Positions 55,221 to 63,993 of a stretch of 64,000 nucleotides of DNA are shown piece by piece. The notes beneath the pieces are model-generated. The model ran no database searches and was not told the origin of the DNA. It saw only the letters and a list, made by a program, of their open reading frames with translations. This DNA comes from Phenylobacterium sp. NIBR 498073 (GTDB lineage Bacteria; Pseudomonadota; Alphaproteobacteria; Caulobacterales; Caulobacteraceae): NCBI RefSeq assembly GCF_027286305.1, contig NZ_CP114599.1, forward strand, positions 248,001-312,000. The letters run 5' to 3'. The number at the start of each line of letters is the position of its first letter. The stretch's first letter is position 1. The position numbers and the translations under genes were made by a program.

Positions 55221-55912
55221 GTCTCGCGCACCTGCTGCTGGTCGACGACGAACAGCAGATCCTGCGGGCCCTGCGCCCGGCGCTGAGCGCGGCCGGCTAT
55301 GAGGTGGCCACCGCCGAGACCGGCGGCGAGGCGCTGGCGTACCTCGCCAGCGAGCCGTGCGACGTGGTGATCCTCGACCTCGGCCTGCCCGACATGGACG
55401 GCAAGGAGGTCATCGCCCGCATCCGCGAATGGTCGGAAGCCCCGATCCTGGTGCTGTCGGCCCGCGACCTGGAGCACGAGAAGATCGCCGCCCTCGACCA
55501 GGGGGCCGACGACTTCATCAACAAGCCCTTCGGGGTCGGCGAGCTGCTGGCTCGGATCCGGGCTTCGCTGCGCGGGCGCGAGCGGCGGTTCTCGGCCCAT
55601 GCGGTGTTCCGCAGCGGCGACCTGGAGGTCAATTTCGCCACCCGCCGCGTGGCGGTGATGGGCGAGGAGATGCGGCTGACCCCGCGCGAGTACGACCTCC
55701 TGAAAACCCTGGCGCGCTACGGCGGGCGGGTGGTCACCCACCGCCAGCTGATCGCCGCGGTGTGGGGGCCGGACGCCCAGGTCGACGCGCAGTTCGTGCG
55801 GGTGCTGGTCGCCCAGCTGCGCCAGAAGATCGAGGAAGAGCCCTCGACCCCGAAGATCCTGCTGACCGAGCCGGGGATCGGCTACCGGCTGACCCCGGAA
55901 GACGAGGCCTGA
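55217..55912 (+). CDS. kdpE: KdpE-like OmpR-family response regulator
   Basis: A 231-residue regulator: a receiver with Asp54 in VVILDLGLPDMDG and the KdpE-like phrase APILVLSARDLEHEKIAALDQGADDFINKPF, then a winged helix ending GIGYRLTPEDEA. It is translated together with the kinase by an ATGA overlap. Targets are unknown; KdpE proper activates a potassium pump that is not seen here. Confidence 0.9.
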   Translation: MSLAHLLLVDDEQQILRALRPALSAAGYEVATAETGGEALAYLASEPCDVVILDLGLPDMDGKEVIARIREWSEAPILVLSARDLEHEKIAALDQGADDFINKPFGVGELLARIRASLRGRERRFSAHAVFRSGDLEVNFATRRVAVMGEEMRLTPREYDLLKTLARYGGRVVTHRQLIAAVWGPDAQVDAQFVRVLVAQLRQKIEEEPSTPKILLTEPGIGYRLTPEDEA

Positions 55913-55922
55913 GCCGCACCGC

Positions 55923-56756
55923 CTAGAGCTTGCCCGGCCGGGTCGGCAAGCCGTGGCCGCGGAGAAATCCCGCGACCAGCCCATCGTAGAGCTCCAGCCG
56001 CTTGTAGACGCGGAAGTCGGCAGTCGCCTCGCCCCAGGCGCGGGCGAAGGCGGCGAGCCGTGGCGGATCGCCCGCCAGCTCGTCGAGCGGCGAGAGCCAC
56101 ACCCTGATGGTGAACAGCGCCCCGCCGGTGCGCGGCAACCGTCGCAGGGTCTGGCGTTCGACCCGCACGAACAGTTCGGCGCCGGCGCGGGCCGGGTCGA
56201 TGTCGCCGATCCGCGCGCGGATGGGGGCCGATTGCGGGGTGAAGGTCTCGGGGGAGTTCACGACGCTCCAGTTGCGGCGCTCCAGCACCAGGCCCGGCCG
56301 AAGCCCGTCGAAGATGCGCACGACGCGGGTCAGGAAGCGGCGCTCGAAGCCTTGCACGGGACGGTGGATGTCGCCGAGCGCGCGGCCGAGCACCTCATGG
56401 GCGGTGAAGAAGGTCGGGGCGCAGAGCGACAGCGCGCTGACCCGCCATTCGCCATGCGTCTTCTCCATCAGCACCAGGTCGTCGGGCGTGCGCCGCGCGG
56501 CGGCCAGCAGCGGCGGCAGGTCCCCGCCCTCCAGCAGAGCGCCGAGCGCGGCGGCGACCAGTTCGGCGGCCTCGGCCTGGCCGGGGCAGGAGCCCTCGGT
56601 TTCGCCCCAGACGATGTCGCGGTGGGCGGCCGCCAGCGGGTCCTTGCGGGCGGCGGGATCGGCCTCGCCGCCTTCCAGCCAGTCGGCTTCGGCGATGGGA
56701 CGCAGGCCGATCGTGAAGTCCGCGGCCTCCTCGAAGGGGGCGTGGCGGAGGCTCAT
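55923..56756 (-). CDS. DUF3445 haem-dependent oxidative N-demethylase-like protein
   Basis: A 277-residue protein of the DUF3445/HNOD alpha-subunit family, marked by LGDIHRPVQGFERRF and LERRNWSVVNSPETFTP. Members oxidise dimethylamine-type substrates using an unusual haem site; the beta and gamma subunits are not nearby, so it may act alone. The ATG overlaps the VanZ gene stop by 4 bases. Substrate unknown. Confidence 0.85.
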   Translation of the reverse strand: MSLRHAPFEEAADFTIGLRPIAEADWLEGGEADPAARKDPLAAAHRDIVWGETEGSCPGQAEAAELVAAALGALLEGGDLPPLLAAARRTPDDLVLMEKTHGEWRVSALSLCAPTFFTAHEVLGRALGDIHRPVQGFERRFLTRVVRIFDGLRPGLVLERRNWSVVNSPETFTPQSAPIRARIGDIDPARAGAELFVRVERQTLRRLPRTGGALFTIRVWLSPLDELAGDPPRLAAFARAWGEATADFRVYKRLELYDGLVAGFLRGHGLPTRPGKL

Positions 56757-57124
56757 CGCGGCTTGAAGCGGCGCGCCAGCGCCCAGAGCCCGACGCCGAT
56801 CACGATGCCGACGGTGTCGGCGAAGAGGTCGATCCAGTCGCCCTGGCGGCCGAACGGCATCAGCGCCTGCGCGACCTCGATCCCGGCCGACAGCCCCCAG
56901 ACGCAGGCGATCACCGTCTTGCGCCGATGGGTCGACATCAACAGGCCGATGACGACCAGCAGGCCGAAGGCGATGGCGTGGGCGGCCTTGTCCCAGACCA
57001 GCTTGGCGCCCGGAACATCGTTGGTGGGGGCCAGGGTCAGGTAGAGGATCACGCTTACCGCGGCGCCGAAGATCGCCACGCGCAGGGGCCGCGGGATGAA
57101 CGAGAAGAAGGTGTGCATGTCCAT
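56753..57124 (-). CDS. VanZ-like small membrane protein
   Basis: A 123-residue protein with four hydrophobic segments and the VanZ pattern (DKAAHAIAFGLLVV, then a loop with FGRQGDWIDLFADTVG). It starts at 57124 or at a second ATG two codons later (57118). VanZ proteins influence glycopeptide sensitivity in some firmicutes, but most homologues have no known role. It precedes and overlaps the DUF3445 gene. Confidence 0.82.
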   Translation of the reverse strand: MDMHTFFSFIPRPLRVAIFGAAVSVILYLTLAPTNDVPGAKLVWDKAAHAIAFGLLVVIGLLMSTHRRKTVIACVWGLSAGIEVAQALMPFGRQGDWIDLFADTVGIVIGVGLWALARRFKPR

Positions 57125-57215
57125 CTGATAGCCGCGCCCCGCGGCGACGGCGAGCCTTTCAAAAGCCCGCCTGGCCCGCTAGCTTCCGGGAAAATTCAAA
57201 CACGGGTTTAAATTG

Positions 57216-57875
57216 ATGGCGATCGAGGCGGTGATCTGGGATTTCGGCGGGGTGTTCACCTCCTCGCCGTTCGAGGCGTTCGCGCGGTACGAGGCGGAGC
57301 ATGGGCTGCCCAAGGACCTGATCCGCAAGATCAACTCGACCAATCCCGACACCAACGCCTGGGCCCTGTTCGAGCGCAACGAGATCGACACCCAGGGCTT
57401 CGATGCGCTGTTCCTGGCGGAATCGACCGCGCTCGGCCATCCGGTCCCCGGCGCCGACGTGCTGCCGCTGCTGTCGGGTCACCTGCGGCCGCGGATGGTT
57501 GCGGCGCTGAAGGCCTGCAAGGCGCGTTTCAAGGTCGGCTGCATCACCAACAACATGGTCACCCACCACAGCCCGGGCGCCGACGCTCCGCAGCGCGCGG
57601 CCGGGGCCATGGGCCAGGTCATGCCGCTGTTCGACCACATCATCGAAAGCTCGAAGGCCGGGGTGCGCAAGCCCGACCCGAAGATCTACCTGATGATGTG
57701 CGAGGCGCTCGGCGTGACGCCGGAGGCTTGCGTCTACCTCGACGACCTGGGAATCAACTGCAAACCGGCCGCGGCCCTGGGCATGCGGGCGATCAAGGTG
57801 GTGGACGTGGCTCAGACCCTGGCCGAGCTGGCCGCCGCCACCGGTCTGACGTTCGAGGATGAGGAGCTGGCGTGA
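57216..57875 (+). CDS. HAD-family hydrolase (epoxide-hydrolase N-terminal/ACAD10-like)
   Basis: A 219-residue HAD phosphatase-like protein from the ATG at 57216 (the TTG one codon earlier is not needed). Motif I is [10 protein letters not shown], motif II CITNN, and motifs III and IV lie in [11 protein letters not shown] and [14 protein letters not shown]. The second motif I aspartate is replaced by Gly, as in the group resembling the phosphatase-like domain of soluble epoxide hydrolase and ACAD10, so phosphatase activity may be weak. The stop overlaps phhB by 4 bases. Confidence 0.85.
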   Translation: MAIEAVIWDFGGVFTSSPFEAFARYEAEHGLPKDLIRKINSTNPDTNAWALFERNEIDTQGFDALFLAESTALGHPVPGADVLPLLSGHLRPRMVAALKACKARFKVGCITNNMVTHHSPGADAPQRAAGAMGQVMPLFDHIIESSKAGVRKPDPKIYLMMCEALGVTPEACVYLDDLGINCKPAAALGMRAIKVVDVAQTLAELAAATGLTFEDEELA

Positions 57876-58180
57876 CCCGCCCAACCAAGATCGGCGCCGA
57901 GGCGGCGCTGGCCAAGCTGCCGGGCTGGAGCCGGGCGCCCGGCGATCGCGAGGCGATCGCCCGCACCTACCGGTTCGCCGACTTCAACATCGCATTCGCG
58001 TTCATGACGCGGGCGGCGATCCGCGCAGAGCAGCTTGACCACCATCCGGAGTGGTTCAACGTCTACAACCGGGTCGAGGTGCTGCTGACCACCCATGACG
58101 CCGACGGGGTCACCGAGCTCGACCTCGCCATGGCGAGCTTCATGGACGAAGCAGCGAAGGCGGCCGGCGCGAAGGATTAG
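57872..58180 (+). CDS. phhB: 4a-hydroxytetrahydrobiopterin dehydratase
   Basis: A 102-residue pterin-4a-carbinolamine dehydratase from a GTG overlapping the HAD gene. The catalytic region [18 protein letters not shown] holds the histidine pair and tryptophan of the active site, and [12 protein letters not shown] is conserved. It recycles the pterin made by aromatic amino-acid hydroxylases; no phhA is in the window. A molybdopterin-related role for such proteins has been proposed, and a molybdenum enzyme lies 3 kb downstream, but that link is weak. Confidence 0.93.
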   Translation: MTRPTKIGAEAALAKLPGWSRAPGDREAIARTYRFADFNIAFAFMTRAAIRAEQLDHHPEWFNVYNRVEVLLTTHDADGVTELDLAMASFMDEAAKAAGAKD

Positions 58181-58198
58181 CCAACCAGGGAGGAGACG

Positions 58199-58975
58199 AT
58201 GTCGGGACGGGTCGAGGGCAAGAAGGCCTTCATCACCGGTGGGGCCCAGGGGCTTGGCGCGGCCATGGCGCGCAGGCTGGCGGCCGAGGGCGCCAAGGTC
58301 TCGGTCGCCGACATCAATCACGCAGGCGCGCAGGCGGTGGCCGAAGCCATCAACGCCGAGCACGGCGAGGGGGCCGCCTTCGCCTTTCCGCTGGACGTGA
58401 CCAAGGAAGACCAGTGGATCTTCGCCCTGGAGGAAGCCGACGCGGCGATGGGCGGCATCTCGGTGCTGGTCAACAACGCCGGGATCAGCCGCGGCGGGAA
58501 CATCGAGCAGCTGTCCTTCGAGGACTGGAAGCTGGTGATGGAGGTCAATGTCGACTCGGTGTTCCTTGGGACCAAGCACGCGCTGAAGTACATGCGCCAG
58601 AACCAGCCCGGCTCGATCATCAACATCTCGTCGATCGCCGGCCTGATCGCGGCCCACAACTCGCCCGCATACAACGCCTCCAAGGCCGGGGTCTGGCTGC
58701 TGAGCAAGGGCATCGCCCTGCATTGCGCCAAGCAGGGCCTGGATATCCGCTCCAACTCGATCCACCCGACCTTCATCGACACGCCGATCCTGGACCGGCT
58801 GCGCGACCAGCTCGGCAAGGAGGTCGCCGAGGGCAAGCTGGCCCGCCAGATCCCGCTCGGCCACATCGGCGAGCCGGACGACGTGGCCAACGCCGCGGTC
58901 TATCTGGCCAGCGACGAGAGCAAGTTCATGACCGGGGCCGAGATCAAGCTCGACGGCGGCATCTCGGCGATGTGA
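58199..58975 (+). CDS. Short-chain dehydrogenase/reductase
   Basis: A 258-residue classical SDR. The cofactor loop is TGGAQGLGAAMA, with NNAG near 90. The catalytic set is Ser in IINISSIAGL and Tyr/Lys in SPAYNASKAG. Asp in VADIN suggests NAD preference. It starts with GGGAGGAGA upstream, 18 bases after phhB. It is often annotated as glucose or cyclohexanol dehydrogenase; the true substrate cannot be told. Confidence 0.9.
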   Translation: MSGRVEGKKAFITGGAQGLGAAMARRLAAEGAKVSVADINHAGAQAVAEAINAEHGEGAAFAFPLDVTKEDQWIFALEEADAAMGGISVLVNNAGISRGGNIEQLSFEDWKLVMEVNVDSVFLGTKHALKYMRQNQPGSIINISSIAGLIAAHNSPAYNASKAGVWLLSKGIALHCAKQGLDIRSNSIHPTFIDTPILDRLRDQLGKEVAEGKLARQIPLGHIGEPDDVANAAVYLASDESKFMTGAEIKLDGGISAM

Positions 58976-58986
58976 GGGGCGGGCGC

Positions 58987-59754
58987 TCAGGCGCTGCGCG
59001 CGTCGAGGCCTGAGCGGACGGCGGCGAGGAAGGTTCGCCCCACGGGCACGGTCAAACCGCCGGTCAGGTCGATGAGCGTCTGATGACCGTCGCGGCGCAA
59101 GCCGGCGACTTCGTCCCGTGCGACCCACCAACGCCGATGCGCCTGGAAGCCGAGCTGCGGCGGCAGGATCTGCACGGCTTCGCTCAGCCGCATGTGAATG
59201 AGGGCCGATCCCCGGCGCGTGTGGACCATCACGTAGTGGTCCTGCGCCTCGAGGGCCAACAGGTCCCGTCCCAGTCGGTCAGGCACGCGCTCAAAGAACT
59301 GATCGGCGCTTGGCCCTGCTTCAGGAGGGGCGGGCCGAGCCGGCCGCAGAAACGGCCATGCTGCAATGCCGGCGATGACCAACTGGACCGTCGCAACTGA
59401 AAAATAGAGCGACACCAGTTCGCTTGGCGGCGTCGAGCGTCCGAAAACCAATGTGAGCGTCCACGCCACGACGAACATCATCGGCAGGGTCGAGATCAGT
59501 CCCAGGACTACGATCGCGGCGAACTTCGGCAGGCGGGCGAACGGCGCCGCAGGACGAAGGATCTGCAGGGTGGCGATCGCCAGCCCGTAGCCCGCCGCCA
59601 CGAGGCTGAACCAGTAGGCGTAGCGTTGGGGGGAGGCCAGGGACTGAAACGAGCCGAACGGGCCGGCGAACCCCAGAAACACCCCCAGCGCGATCAGCCC
59701 GTAGAAGCTGGTGAAGATCGGCGAAGTCCAGGTTCGAAGCGAGATCGAAGGCAT
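58987..59754 (-). CDS. Membrane-anchored LytTR DNA-binding regulator
   Basis: A 255-residue protein from the ATG at 59754. It has four membrane segments (near 12-32, 42-62, 75-98 and 112-132), then a C-terminal LytTR domain (about 155-255) with LLALEAQDHYVMVHTRRGSALIHMRLSEA in two parts and GFQAHRRWWVARDEV. No kinase or receiver is present, so it probably senses a signal in the membrane and binds DNA directly. It is divergent from the duplicated promoter that precedes luxR and iorAB, whose first direct-repeat unit begins 6 bases from its ATG, suggesting control of itself and both downstream units. Confidence 0.85.
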   Translation of the reverse strand: MPSISLRTWTSPIFTSFYGLIALGVFLGFAGPFGSFQSLASPQRYAYWFSLVAAGYGLAIATLQILRPAAPFARLPKFAAIVVLGLISTLPMMFVVAWTLTLVFGRSTPPSELVSLYFSVATVQLVIAGIAAWPFLRPARPAPPEAGPSADQFFERVPDRLGRDLLALEAQDHYVMVHTRRGSALIHMRLSEAVQILPPQLGFQAHRRWWVARDEVAGLRRDGHQTLIDLTGGLTVPVGRTFLAAVRSGLDARSA

Positions 59755-59759
59755 CGTGC

Positions 59760-59927
59760 GGCGTTGGCGAAAAGCGAATGCTATTCGCGGAAACCGGCGT
59801 TGTCGAGCCGATCGGATGTGAGCTTCACGGACCTGTTCCGCAGCAAATACGTCTGGACCCCAATGACGCTCGCTCATCGCATAGACGGCCAGATCCGACC
59901 GGTCGACGCGCCGCCTAATCAACCGCT
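59760..59927 (+). repeat. Duplicated promoter and iorA 5' end, copy A
   Basis: 168 bases that match 60728-60893 at roughly 90 percent, apart from a variable stretch with a 2-base length difference just before the ATG. It includes two GGCGTTG(G/T)CGA units 36 bases apart (59760-59770 and 59796-59806) with GCGAA-N5-TTCGC between them. It then covers the first 22 codons of an iorA-like frame. This copy drives the leader frame and luxR, and lies at the LytTR gene start. Confidence 0.88.
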
Positions 59928-60081
59928 CCCGTCGCTGTTGCGGGAGTTGCAGGTCTTTCTTCTTCGTCAGACCGCGCCCCTGTTTGGCGCAGGCGAAGGG
60001 CCATGGCTTCCTCCGTTCGGAGGACGGCCGCCGGTGGGGAGGCGCATTGAACCGAGCTCGACGATGAGCTTCGCGTCATGA
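59863..60081 (+). pseudogene. Truncated iorA-like leader frame coupled to luxR
   Basis: A 72-codon open frame whose first 22 residues (MTLAHRIDGQ, VDAPPNQPL) mirror the start of IorA; then similarity stops before the first iron-sulfur cysteine, so it cannot bind a cluster. Most base differences from copy B change the residue, so the part is not under protein selection. Its TGA overlaps the luxR ATG (ATGA), and luxR has no good ribosome site of its own, so translation of the remnant may feed luxR. It could be a real small leader rather than dead sequence. Confidence 0.7.
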
Positions 60082-60710
60082 GCGCCGCCGCTCAGCTCCA
60101 GGCCGGCTCAGGCGAGATCAAAATCCAGACCATGTGCGGGGCCCTGGATACGATCGGGGTCGCCCTGCTTCTCGTTGATCGCGCAGCACGGGTGCGGTCC
60201 TGCAATGACGTGGCGCGCCGCCTGATCGATGGCGGCCTCCTGCGCATTCAGGCCGAACGGCTGCTGGGGCCGGTGCGGGCGGACACCGCGCGACTTCACG
60301 GGGCAATCGAGGCGGTGACACGCTCGCCCAACGAACCGCCCCGCACGGTGATGCTGGAAGGCCTGGACGGCGCCGCCGGCCGCTCGGCCAGCATCGCGCC
60401 AGCCTGCTGCCCCGAAGGAGAGCCGATGGCGCTCGTCGCCCTGACGGCGCCATCCACGACCATCGCGCCTGACCGGTTGCGCCAGGCGTTCGGACTCACC
60501 GCTGCCGAGACCCGCCTGTTGTCGGCGCTCGTGACCGGCGAGCGGCTCGCCGAGTACGCCGAACGCACCGGCGTGAAGCGATCCACCGCCAAGACCCATC
60601 TTCGCGGGCTATTCAACAAGGTCGGCGAGAGCCGCCAGGCCGACCTGATCCGGCGCGTGATGGATGACGCCATCCTGCGCTCACCGTGGGACTGCGCGGC
60701 GGCGGCCTGA
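60078..60710 (+). CDS. LuxR-type helix-turn-helix regulator
   Basis: A 210-residue protein. The N-terminal part (about 15-125) looks like a PAS-type sensor ([23 protein letters not shown]). The C-terminal helix-turn-helix (about 135-200) contains [18 protein letters not shown] and [24 protein letters not shown]. It sits between the two copies of the duplicated promoter. It probably controls iorAB or is co-controlled with it by the LytTR protein. Confidence 0.88.
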   Translation: MSAAAQLQAGSGEIKIQTMCGALDTIGVALLLVDRAARVRSCNDVARRLIDGGLLRIQAERLLGPVRADTARLHGAIEAVTRSPNEPPRTVMLEGLDGAAGRSASIAPACCPEGEPMALVALTAPSTTIAPDRLRQAFGLTAAETRLLSALVTGERLAEYAERTGVKRSTAKTHLRGLFNKVGESRQADLIRRVMDDAILRSPWDCAAAA

Positions 60711-60727
60711 AGCCCAAGCGTGCGACA

Positions 60728-60893
60728 GGCGTTGGCGAAAAGCGAACGTCATTAGCGGAAACCGGCGTTGTCGAGCCGGTCGGATGCGAGTTTCACGGAC
60801 CTATTCCGTCGCAGACTTCCGGACCCCGATGACCTTCGCCCTTCGCATAAACGGCCAGACCCGACAGGTCGACGCGCCGCCTGATCAACCGCT
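60728..60893 (+). repeat. Duplicated promoter and iorA 5' end, copy B
   Basis: 166 bases matching copy A at 59760-59927. The same two GGCGTTG(G/T)CGA units lie at 60728-60738 and 60764-60774, again 36 bases apart. The inner palindrome is degraded here (GCGAACGTCATTAGC). It leads directly into the intact iorA gene, so this is taken as the parental or functional copy. Confidence 0.88.
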
Positions 60894-61299
60894 TCTATGG
60901 GTGCTGCGCGTGCAACTCGGCCTCAAGGGGACGAAGTTCGGCTGCGGCGTCGGCGCGTGCGGGGCGTGCACGGTGCATCTCGACGGCCAGGCCGTTCGGT
61001 CCTGCGTCACCCCGGTTGGCGCGGTGGAGCAGGCCTTGGTGATCACTATCGAGGGGCTCGCTGCGAAGGACGCGCTCCACCCTGTGCAGCAGGCGTGGAT
61101 CGACGAGGACGTCGCCCAATGCGGGTACTGCCAGGCCGGCCAGATCATGGCGGTCGCCAGCCTGCTGGCGGAGACGCCGAACCCGTCCGACGACGAGATC
61201 GACGCTCGGCTGACCAACCTCTGCCGGTGCGGCGCCTACACGCGTATCCGCACCGCGATCCGCCGCGCGGCCGAGCTCATGAAAGAGCGTGCCGCATGA
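60829..61299 (+). CDS. iorA: Molybdenum hydroxylase iron-sulfur subunit (isoquinoline 1-oxidoreductase alpha-type)
   Basis: A 156-residue two-[2Fe-2S] subunit. The plant-type cluster uses C39, C44 and C47 in [14 protein letters not shown] plus a later Cys in VRSCVTP. The second cluster uses CGYCQAGQ and LCRCGAY. The ATG at 60829 is chosen because similarity to copy A and to the family begins there; the open frame upstream covers the promoter repeat. It carries electrons from the molybdenum subunit to an external acceptor. Its stop overlaps iorB (ATGA). Confidence 0.95.
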   Translation: MTFALRINGQTRQVDAPPDQPLLWVLRVQLGLKGTKFGCGVGACGACTVHLDGQAVRSCVTPVGAVEQALVITIEGLAAKDALHPVQQAWIDEDVAQCGYCQAGQIMAVASLLAETPNPSDDEIDARLTNLCRCGAYTRIRTAIRRAAELMKERAA

Positions 61300-63593
61300 G
61301 CGCGGAGAGACTGACGACGTCCCGGCGGGATCTGCTGAAGGCCGCGGCCGGGGCTGGCGCTCTCTTGGTGTTCGCCCGCCCGCAGGCGGGCCGCGCGGCG
61401 GCGGCATTCGTGGGCGAGATCGGCCCCTTCGTCCGCATCGCGGCGGACGGCGCGGTGATCATCGGCTGCCACGTCGGAGAGATGGGCCAGGGCGTGTCGA
61501 CCTCCCTGCCGATGCTCATCGCCGAGGAGCTGGACGTACCGTTCGAGCGGGTGTCGATCCAGGCGATGCCGCTGCACCTGGCGCGAAACGCCCGGGGCCA
61601 GGCGCGCTCCTTCCTGGGGGCCGGCCAGAGCACCGCCGGCGGCTCGAACAGCGTCAGGGTCGGTTTCATGCCCTTGCGGCAGGCCGGCGCGCGCGCCCGG
61701 CGGATGATCCTCGAAGCGGCGGCCGAGCGCTGGCGCGTTCCGGTGGGCGAACTCGCCACTCACGGCGGCGTCGTCCGGCACGCGTCGGGCCTCACCGCCA
61801 CCTACGGCGAACTGGCCGCCGAGGCTGCGAAGCGCCCTGAACCGGTCGGGGAGATCGTCCTCAAGACTCCAGACCGTTTCACCATCGTCGGCAAGCCGCA
61901 GCGCCAACTGGATGCGGACCGGATCGTGCGTGGCGAGCCGCTGTTCGGGATCGACGCGGAGATGCCGGGCATGCTGCACGCCGTCGTCGCCCGCTGTCCC
62001 TATCTGGGCGGCCAGGTCGCCAGCCTGGACGAGCGCCATGGCCTCGGGCTTCCAGGCGTCGTCGCGCTCGTGCCGATCATGGTCGCCGATGCGCCGGCGC
62101 CGCCCCTGGCCCCGCAGAGCACGCCCCTGGCTTGCGGCGTGGCGGTCGTGGCGACGACCCTCTGGGCGGCGTTGCAGGCCCGCGAGGCGCTCAAGATCAC
62201 CTGGAGCCGGGGCGCCGGAGCTGCAGCCGACGAAAGCTCTGCGCGCGCCTATGCCGACACCTGGGCGAAGATGGAGGCGGGCCCCGGCGACCTGGTCCGC
62301 AAGGACGGGGACTTCGCCGGCATGCGCGCCCCGGGCGCGCGAACGATCAAGGCCCGGTATGAGGCCGCCATGGTCGCCCACGCCTGCATGGAGCCGCCGA
62401 ACGCCGTCGTCGCGGTCGATCCGGCCGGCAATCGCGCCCAGGCGATCCTCGCGACCCAAGCGCCGGACGCCGCCGCAGCCACCATCGCCGCGGTGACCGG
62501 CGTCGATCCGCTGCAGATCGATGTCACGCTGGCGCGCATGGGCGGGGGCTTCGGCCGGAAGTACGACCAGGACATGGTCGCCGAGGCGGCCATCATCGCC
62601 AACGCCCTGAAGCGCCCGGTCAAGCTGGTCTGGACCCGTGAGGACGACCTGCAGCACGATCTCTACCGGCCAGGAGCCTGCCATATCCTCGATGCGGTGG
62701 TGACCCCAGGGGGCCGCATCGACGGCTGGCGACACCGCCTGGCGACGCATTCGCGGGTGGCGGGCGCGGCCGGCGATCCTGCGCCGCGGTTGACGGAGTA
62801 CTATCCGGACGGCTTCCCGGCCGGCCATGTCCCCAACATGCAGGTCGAGTACCACCTGTTGCCTTCGGCGGCCCCGCGCGGCGCCTGGCGCGCGCCAGGC
62901 CACGTCGTCAACGCTTTCGCGATCGAGTGCTTTCTTGACGAGATCGCGGTCGCCACGAACCGGGATCCGGTCGAGCTGCGGCTTGAGATGATCGGGGCCG
63001 GCGGCGCCCTCAGCTACATGTACCTGCCGCAGATGCCGCGCAAAATCTTCGACACCGCGCGCTACGCCGCGGTGATCCGCCGGGCGGCCGAGGCGTCCGG
63101 CTGGGGCCGGCCGCTGCCCAAGGGGCGCGGTCGCGGATTTGCGGCGCACTTCACGTTCGAGAGCTATGTCGCCCAGGTCGTCGAGGTGACGGTGGCCGAT
63201 GGCCGCCTGCGGATCGATCGGGTCACCGCGGCGGTCGACGCCGGCATGATCATCAATCCAAACGGTGCGCGCGCCCAGATCGAAGGCAGCATCAACGACG
63301 GCTTGTCGGCGGCGCTCGGCCAAGCGATCACGGTGCGCGACGGCCAGGTCGAGCAGCGGAACTTCAACGACTACGAGATGCTGCGGATGGAGGGTGCGGC
63401 CCGGCGGATCGACGTCAGCTTCATCGAGTCCGGCGAGCCCCCCAACGGCCTGGGCGAGCCGGGCGTGCCGCCGCTGGCGCCGGCCCTGGCCAACGCGATT
63501 TTCGCGGCGACGGGCGTGCGCCTGAGGCGGACGCCGATGTCGCCGGACCTGGCGCCCGTGCTGGCCGCAACGACGCGCAAGGCCGCTAGTTGA
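61296..63593 (+). CDS. iorB: Molybdenum hydroxylase large subunit (isoquinoline 1-oxidoreductase beta-type)
   Basis: A 765-residue molybdopterin-binding subunit with a twin-arginine leader ([20 protein letters not shown]), so the folded complex is probably exported to the periplasm carrying IorA with it. Family marks include [16 protein letters not shown] near the start, [17 protein letters not shown] in the middle, [16 protein letters not shown], and [18 protein letters not shown] with the catalytic Glu. It hydroxylates N-heterocycles or aldehydes; the substrate is unknown. No FAD subunit is present, as normal for this class. The maturation factor (XdhC-like) and a cytochrome partner are not in the window. 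Confidence 0.94.
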   Translation: MSAERLTTSRRDLLKAAAGAGALLVFARPQAGRAAAAFVGEIGPFVRIAADGAVIIGCHVGEMGQGVSTSLPMLIAEELDVPFERVSIQAMPLHLARNARGQARSFLGAGQSTAGGSNSVRVGFMPLRQAGARARRMILEAAAERWRVPVGELATHGGVVRHASGLTATYGELAAEAAKRPEPVGEIVLKTPDRFTIVGKPQRQLDADRIVRGEPLFGIDAEMPGMLHAVVARCPYLGGQVASLDERHGLGLPGVVALVPIMVADAPAPPLAPQSTPLACGVAVVATTLWAALQAREALKITWSRGAGAAADESSARAYADTWAKMEAGPGDLVRKDGDFAGMRAPGARTIKARYEAAMVAHACMEPPNAVVAVDPAGNRAQAILATQAPDAAAATIAAVTGVDPLQIDVTLARMGGGFGRKYDQDMVAEAAIIANALKRPVKLVWTREDDLQHDLYRPGACHILDAVVTPGGRIDGWRHRLATHSRVAGAAGDPAPRLTEYYPDGFPAGHVPNMQVEYHLLPSAAPRGAWRAPGHVVNAFAIECFLDEIAVATNRDPVELRLEMIGAGGALSYMYLPQMPRKIFDTARYAAVIRRAAEASGWGRPLPKGRGRGFAAHFTFESYVAQVVEVTVADGRLRIDRVTAAVDAGMIINPNGARAQIEGSINDGLSAALGQAITVRDGQVEQRNFNDYEMLRMEGAARRIDVSFIESGEPPNGLGEPGVPPLAPALANAIFAATGVRLRRTPMSPDLAPVLAATTRKAAS

Positions 63594-63993
63594 TCAGCAT
63601 GGTTCCCAGCAGCACCCGCGCGCCCTTCTGACCCAGGATGCGGTCGGCGTCGCGTTGCAGGGCCTGGCCGAGGACGTCTGGGTTGGGCGGGGTCGCGGGG
63701 GTCATGCCCGAGGCGTAGGTCTGCAGGGTCTGGACGAAGGCGGCGCGGATGCGGGGGACGACCTGCTCGGCCTTGGCGCGAAGCTTGGCGTCCGGCACGT
63801 CGAGGATCGTCTGCACGGTCAGCACCCCGCGCCGGCCGCTGGGGCGCATGACGCTGGCGGCCAGGGTGTGGATCTCGACATAGGTGCCGACGCCGGTCCT
63901 CTTCTCGTCCTTCTTCTTCTCGTCCTTCTTCGGCGCGGCGGCTGTCAGCAGCGGCGCGGCGAGCATGAGGGCGAGGAGACGGCGACGGTCCAT
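63586..63993 (-). CDS. Small exported protein, weakly FliL-like
   Basis: A 135-residue protein with a short leader (RRRLLALMLAAPLLTAAA), a lysine/aspartate-rich linker (KKDEKKKDEK), and a domain with YVEIHTLAASVM, VLTVQTILDVPD and a C-terminal [11 protein letters not shown] that recalls the FliL/stomatin-like fold. That match is only suggestive. It is probably periplasmic or anchored. Its 3' end overlaps iorB convergently by 8 bases. Confidence 0.65.
   Translation of the reverse strand: MDRRRLLALMLAAPLLTAAAPKKDEKKKDEKRTGVGTYVEIHTLAASVMRPSGRRGVLTVQTILDVPDAKLRAKAEQVVPRIRAAFVQTLQTYASGMTPATPPNPDVLGQALQRDADRILGQKGARVLLGTMLIN

Noticed and set aside
57872..63593. phhB, SDR and iorAB as one pathway
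   Set aside because: The LytTR gene on the opposite strand separates them and no shared substrate is implied.
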